Positions 8,748-11,803 of a stretch of DNA of 11,803 nucleotides are shown in pieces (position 1 is the first letter of the stretch; the number at the start of each line of letters is the position of its first letter). The position numbers and the translations under genes were made by a program. Origin of the DNA: Saccoglossus kowalevskii (lineage: Eukaryota; Hemichordata; Enteropneusta; Harrimaniidae); contig NW_003143815.1 of the NCBI RefSeq assembly GCF_000003605.2, positions 250,171 to 261,973 of the forward strand. Direction: 5' to 3'. The notes below the pieces were generated by a model. The model ran no database searches and was not told the DNA's origin. It was given only the letters and a program-made list of their open reading frames with translations.

Positions 8748-8804
8748 GACGGCCTTTGAGCCTAAACGTTTTATATGAGGTTTTAGTTCGGGTTGCTAGG
8801 CAAT
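8747..8804 (-). promoter_or_regulatory. Candidate core promoter: RFX/X-box-like site, TATA box, initiator
   Basis: In gene sense, TTGCCTAGCAAC (8803-8792) comes first and contains CCTAGCAAC, the known half of RFX X-box sites. It is followed by TATAAAA (8775-8769) and an initiator-like TCATATC with its A at 8747, 28 bp from the start of the TATA box, which is the usual spacing. The start codon follows about 97 nt downstream. The order and distances suit a real promoter, but no transcript start has been shown. RFX factors often control ciliary genes, so expression in ciliated or sensory cells is a possibility only. Confidence 0.5.
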
Positions 8805-9194
8805 AAGACATTATTAGTTTACACGCCACCAACGGTGATACGATGGTTATAAGTGCTCAATGTCAAATTAGTAGAACACTATTAGATGACGTTCTGGTCT
8901 ATGCCAAAATAATTATGCCTTTTTTTCCGAATTGTCATGAATATTATTTGATGTATAATACTATATTTAGTTGCATGCCATAATAAATATTGTTATCACT
9001 TGTGGTGTAGTTTCAAATTATATTTTTCAGTTTACAATATATCCAGATTAGACTCGAGCCCTGAATTTCGTATTTGCATGACACGCTCTCTGTATATATT
9101 GTCATTGCTTGGGAGACATTGTATTACACAGATAGATTTAATGGAATCTATTTATATATGTAAAGTGTGATAATGAGTGACGTAACTGAGGGAA

Positions 9195-9277
9195 GAGAAC
9201 AATTCAATAGTGTAGCAAATTGAATGAATGTTTGAATGATTTGGTCCCCAAACTATAGTTTCTAGCACACTTGTGAA
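9195..9277 (+). repeat. Dispersed repeat, copy A
   Basis: This segment aligns with 10262-10338 over its whole length in direct orientation. Shared blocks include AGTGT-x-GCAAATTGAA, GAATGTTT, GGTCCC, AAACTATA and TTTCTAGCACACTT, ending in GTGAA. Copy A has an extra 8 bp (GAATGATT) next to a similar GAATGAAT, as in a slippage event. No terminal inverted repeats are seen. Confidence 0.85.
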
Positions 9278-9516
9278 TATTTAATAATCTATTACAGTAA
9301 CTATTCAGTATTTGAATCCTTATACATGTTCTCGTGATGCTTCTCTATTTTGTTCTCAGCATTGTGGTGATTACCCGAGTGAACGGTAGACGGGTCTGTT
9401 ATTAAATCAGTATTGAATACTAGTTACCTCATAATTTGTTTGTTGTCAATTATCTTGTTCATTCGTTATCTTGTTCATGCTCAATAATTGGATAGATCAT
9501 TGCGAATAATCTGCAA

Positions 9517-9524
9517 TGACGTCA
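9517..9524. promoter_or_regulatory. CRE-type octamer TGACGTCA upstream of the cyclase gene
   Basis: Full palindromic octamer about 770 bp upstream of the predicted transcription start. bZIP binding is inferred. Confidence 0.4.
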
Positions 9525-10261
9525 TAAAATTCACTGGTATTGATATTCTTATAATGTATATTATATTTATCAGGAGGTCGATAATCACTCAAATGATAAA
9601 TTAATAAATTTGATCAGAGCGCTATGTCGAACTTATCGATAATGGTTTATTGTATTCGAGACTTGTTTTAAATTTTGTACAATTAACATTCTTTCCACTG
9701 CTCGCACAATTTCGAAAATGATTATTACTAAGTCTTATTGCTAGTAATATTATTTATGGGGTATTCTTGAATTTTAGCTAAAGCAATTGAAGTGGTGACC
9801 TCGAAATGACGGGGCACAGCTGATTAGTAAATAGACGGGTCATTATAATAGTATAACTACAAAGCGTGCTTTACTAAGAGCATTATTTTAGTACAGTTAC
9901 ACGCATATATCACATTATATTAGGGCATAATATACTATATCAGAACACTAGTGTATCAGCCTCTCATTTAACAGCTCGTAACGTAATGGGAGGGTGTATT
10001 TAATTGGCCACGTTTTGGTGCAAATATATCATTGCGTGCGCCTCTTATACTAATATTGTTGACGCCACATTGTTCAATTTACGCGAACGCCTTGCGTACA
10101 CTGTATGGCGATTTCACTCGTTCGTGATATATGCTCCAATTTGTTTTTAATTTCAACCGATTTGTTTGGGGGAGTGAATATCAATAATTCCGTAAGTACA
10201 CACGTTCCAACATATTACCGGAATCCGTAGTTGTCGAACCCTTCATATCCTTGGAGGCTCA

Positions 10262-10338
10262 GAGTACAATACATTAGTGTGGCAAATTGAACGAATGTTT
10301 CGGTCCCAAAACTATACTTTCTAGCACACTTTGGTGAA
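10262..10338 (+). repeat. Dispersed repeat, copy B
   Basis: Partner of the segment at 9195-9277, about 1.07 kb away in the same orientation. It differs by scattered substitutions and indels of 8 and 2 bp. The pair could be two remnants of a short interspersed family or an old local duplication. Confidence 0.85.
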
Positions 10339-11229
10339 ACGCTCGTTATGCATGCGATAAAACATAAAGTGATTTGTTACTTTCATTAAAATCTACCTGT
10401 TACTTATCAATCCATCGAATTTTTCAATTTTCTGAAGACCTGAAGATACGGTTTATTTCTCATGAATTATGTAAAATACTTGTATCGGTGTCACGTGGCA
10501 TCAAACATTGACTCAATTTTACTGTACTTTGAAAATACCGCAAAGGATGGGTATGAGCTCACGCAAATTGCAATGTGACAGACGGTGTTTCAGTATGAAC
10601 TATGACAGCAACTTGTGAAAAGTAAACTCCCTGGTAAATGTGTTCAACATCCACGCATTCATATCTTTGATTCAAAAATATAGTTTTCTCTGTGCAGTTC
10701 GTTTCCTGTCGTTTATTTGTGGCATTTGTATCAGTCGTTTCGTAGCTATAGACATTTAACATTTTATCATGTTTTTTCATTTCTAACTTGACATGATAGA
10801 ACAATTTGCATATTATATAACCAAATATTTGCCCAATTAGCAGCTATTGCACTTGTGTAAATGACAAAGATGTGTCAATAGTCTTTCTTTGAAAACAGAA
10901 CAGCCTTTGCAATATTATAGTCATTTAGAAATGCTATAATATGAAACATTAAATCATTCCATTTGTTATTAGTCTTATTCATAACACTCATGACATTATT
11001 ATTTCAACCGATTTTTCACATTTTAATTTAGGTTTCACAATACGAAAAGCATTCTTTATTTTTGTTGCATTGTGTATATAAATGTATATTATAAATGTAC
11101 GATTGGGTATTATTAATCCTTGAGGACCTGTTTTGACTTACTGCACCACAGCCCAATGTTTGTCACCAATAAAACTAATACTAGGTATTATTATTTGTAA
11201 TATCCAGACGTTAAACGATAGTTCTAGTA

Positions 11230-11390
11230 TTGTTGCCATTTGGCGCTTGTTATATCTTTGCTATGTATGACGTCATTGAGACGCGCATTGCATTGTGCGT
11301 TGTTACTAAAAATATATAGAATCCAACATGGCTGAATAGCGAGACCAAAAGCAATGTGTCGACTATTTATTGACAGGGACAGACATTACA
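11230..11390 (+). repeat. 5' long terminal repeat (left end uncertain)
   Basis: The right end is fixed by ACA directly before the primer-binding site. It has a CRE octamer TGACGTCA at 11268-11275 and a TATATA box at 11313-11318, so U3 probably holds a bZIP-responsive promoter. The chosen start gives a TG-CA bounded LTR of 161 bp. An AATAAA at 11168-11173 lies outside it, which fits because a polyadenylation signal before the TATA box would be misplaced inside an LTR. Confidence 0.55.
11268..11275. promoter_or_regulatory. CRE-type octamer TGACGTCA in the LTR promoter
   Basis: Full palindromic octamer whose last base lies about 38 bp upstream of the LTR TATA box, a position typical of a proximal activator site. 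Its use is inferred. Confidence 0.45.
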
Positions 11391-11391
11391 T

Positions 11392-11404
11392 TGGCGACGA
11401 AGAA
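11392..11404 (+). other. Primer-binding site, tRNA-Ser type
   Basis: TGGCGACGAAGAA follows the LTR after one base. The first nine bases are complementary to the 3' end (TCGTCGCCA) of animal tRNA-Ser(GCU), and 11 of 13 match the usual TGGCGACGAGGAT. This is the site where a host tRNA primes minus-strand DNA synthesis. Confidence 0.75.
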
Positions 11405-11544
11405 GAAAGAACCACGGGAAGGCAATCATAAATACCTGGTGAGTGCCAAAGTGACTGTGTGATAAATTTGAGCAAAACAATTTGTCCAGAAACTGACTGA
11501 GAAAACAGCGACAACGTGAGAATTGCAACGTGTACACAGAAAGC

Positions 11545-11803
11545 ATGGCCGACGCACCGATGGCAGTAACCGTTGTAACAGAAACTAGAAACCTCAAATG
11601 CCAACCGTTCACACATGCTGATGATCACATAACCAATGGCAAAGCTTGGGAAGAGTGGCTAGAAAGCATTGAACGAGAATTTCGGTATTTCAGAATAACA
11701 GAGCCCACAGACAAGAAAGATGCGTTAATAATTTATGGGGGAAAAGAAATAGCGAGATTGGAGAAAAGTTTACCCGATCCTACTACAGCTGGCCTCGATG
11801 TGT
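11545..11803 (+). CDS. Retrotransposon Gag polyprotein, N-terminal part
   Basis: ATG at 11545 is the first in a frame opened after a TGA at 11494-11496, and 86 codons run to the edge without a stop. The product begins M-A-D-A-P and has a charged, tryptophan-rich segment (G-K-A-W-E-E-W-L-E-S-I-E-R-E-F) followed by D-K-K-D-A-L-I-I-Y-G-G-K-E-I-A. This resembles the N-terminal region of Gag proteins from Ty3/Gypsy-like elements common in invertebrate genomes. Gag assembles into cytoplasmic virus-like particles that package the element RNA. The capsid C-domain, any zinc knuckle, and pol lie beyond the window. Two minus-strand frames over the same bases (11367-11612, 11386-11628) are shadows. Confidence 0.8.
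   Translation, partial: MADAPMAVTVVTETRNLKCQPFTHADDHITNGKAWEEWLESIEREFRYFRITEPTDKKDALIIYGGKEIARLEKSLPDPTTAGLDV

Larger units (their letters stand above)
8805..11229. other. Intergenic region between divergent cyclase gene and LTR element
   Basis: About 2.4 kb with no recognisable coding exon on either strand. The minus-strand frame at 10559-10804 has no domain. It contains a diverged pair of about 80-bp repeats (9195-9277 and 10262-10338), a TGACGTCA octamer at 9517-9524, and a 13-bp direct duplication of TTATCTTGTTCAT at 9450-9462 and 9466-9478. Upstream control elements of the cyclase gene could lie here. Confidence 0.6.
11230..11803 (+). mobile_element. 5' end of a Ty3/Gypsy-like LTR retrotransposon, cut by window edge
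   Basis: The order is LTR ending ACA at 11390, one spacer base, a TGGCGACGA primer-binding site, a 142-nt leader, and a gag frame from 11545 to the edge. This is the standard 5' layout of LTR retrotransposons. The left boundary is uncertain: TG-starting candidates lie at 11129, 11157, 11230 and 11301, and no second LTR is visible to decide. The gag frame is intact as far as seen, so the copy may be fairly young. Pol, which would settle the superfamily, is outside the window. Confidence 0.8.

Noticed and set aside
11367-11628. Two minus-strand frames opposite the retroelement leader and gag start
   Set aside because: They are shadows of the plus-strand gag and leader; the gag frame has the family signal.
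1-11803. tRNA genes, CRISPR arrays, bacterial operons
   Set aside because: No tRNA T-arm pattern with a matching cloverleaf, no regularly spaced short repeats, and no prokaryotic gene layout were seen.

Overview
The window is metazoan nuclear DNA: AT-rich, mostly non-coding, with spliced coding exons, long introns, a microsatellite, decayed tandem repeats and the 5' end of an LTR retrotransposon. There is no bacterial-style gene packing. A heme-binding H-NOX domain of the soluble guanylate cyclase type beside a Gypsy-like gag suggests a marine invertebrate such as a cnidarian or similar. That taxonomic guess is weak.

The main content is the 5' part of one gene on the minus strand. Four exons can be joined: 8648-8650 (start codon, at the end of a mostly 5'UTR exon), 4667-4740, 3645-3739 and 1216-1479. 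Their reading phases fit at every junction (0, 2, 1, then open at phase 1). Together they encode 145 residues plus the first base of codon 146, starting M-Y-G, and covering most of an H-NOX domain. The proximal heme histidine (H103), the conserved proline (P117) and the Y-x-S-x-R heme-propionate motif (Y133, S135, R137) are all present. The product is predicted to be the N-terminus of a beta-type nitric-oxide-sensing guanylate cyclase subunit. The rest of the H-NOX domain and any PAS-like, coiled-coil and cyclase domains would lie to the left of position 1.

Layout: 1-1215 is the start of intron 4, with a perfect (AAT)20 tract. Exon 4 follows, then intron 3 (1480-3644), exon 3, intron 2 (3740-4666), exon 2, and the 3.9-kb intron 1 (4741-8647) holding a degraded tandem-repeat block. 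The first exon and a compact candidate promoter lie at about 8648-8804, with an initiator, a TATA box and an RFX/X-box-like site. About 2.4 kb of intergenic DNA follows, with a diverged pair of roughly 80-bp repeats. At the right edge, on the plus strand, an LTR retrotransposon begins: LTR end at 11390, tRNA-Ser-type primer-binding site, and a gag reading frame from 11545 that runs off the window.

The cyclase gene and the retroelement diverge from each other. Splice junctions, promoter elements and element boundaries are read by eye and have not been tested against transcripts or databases.
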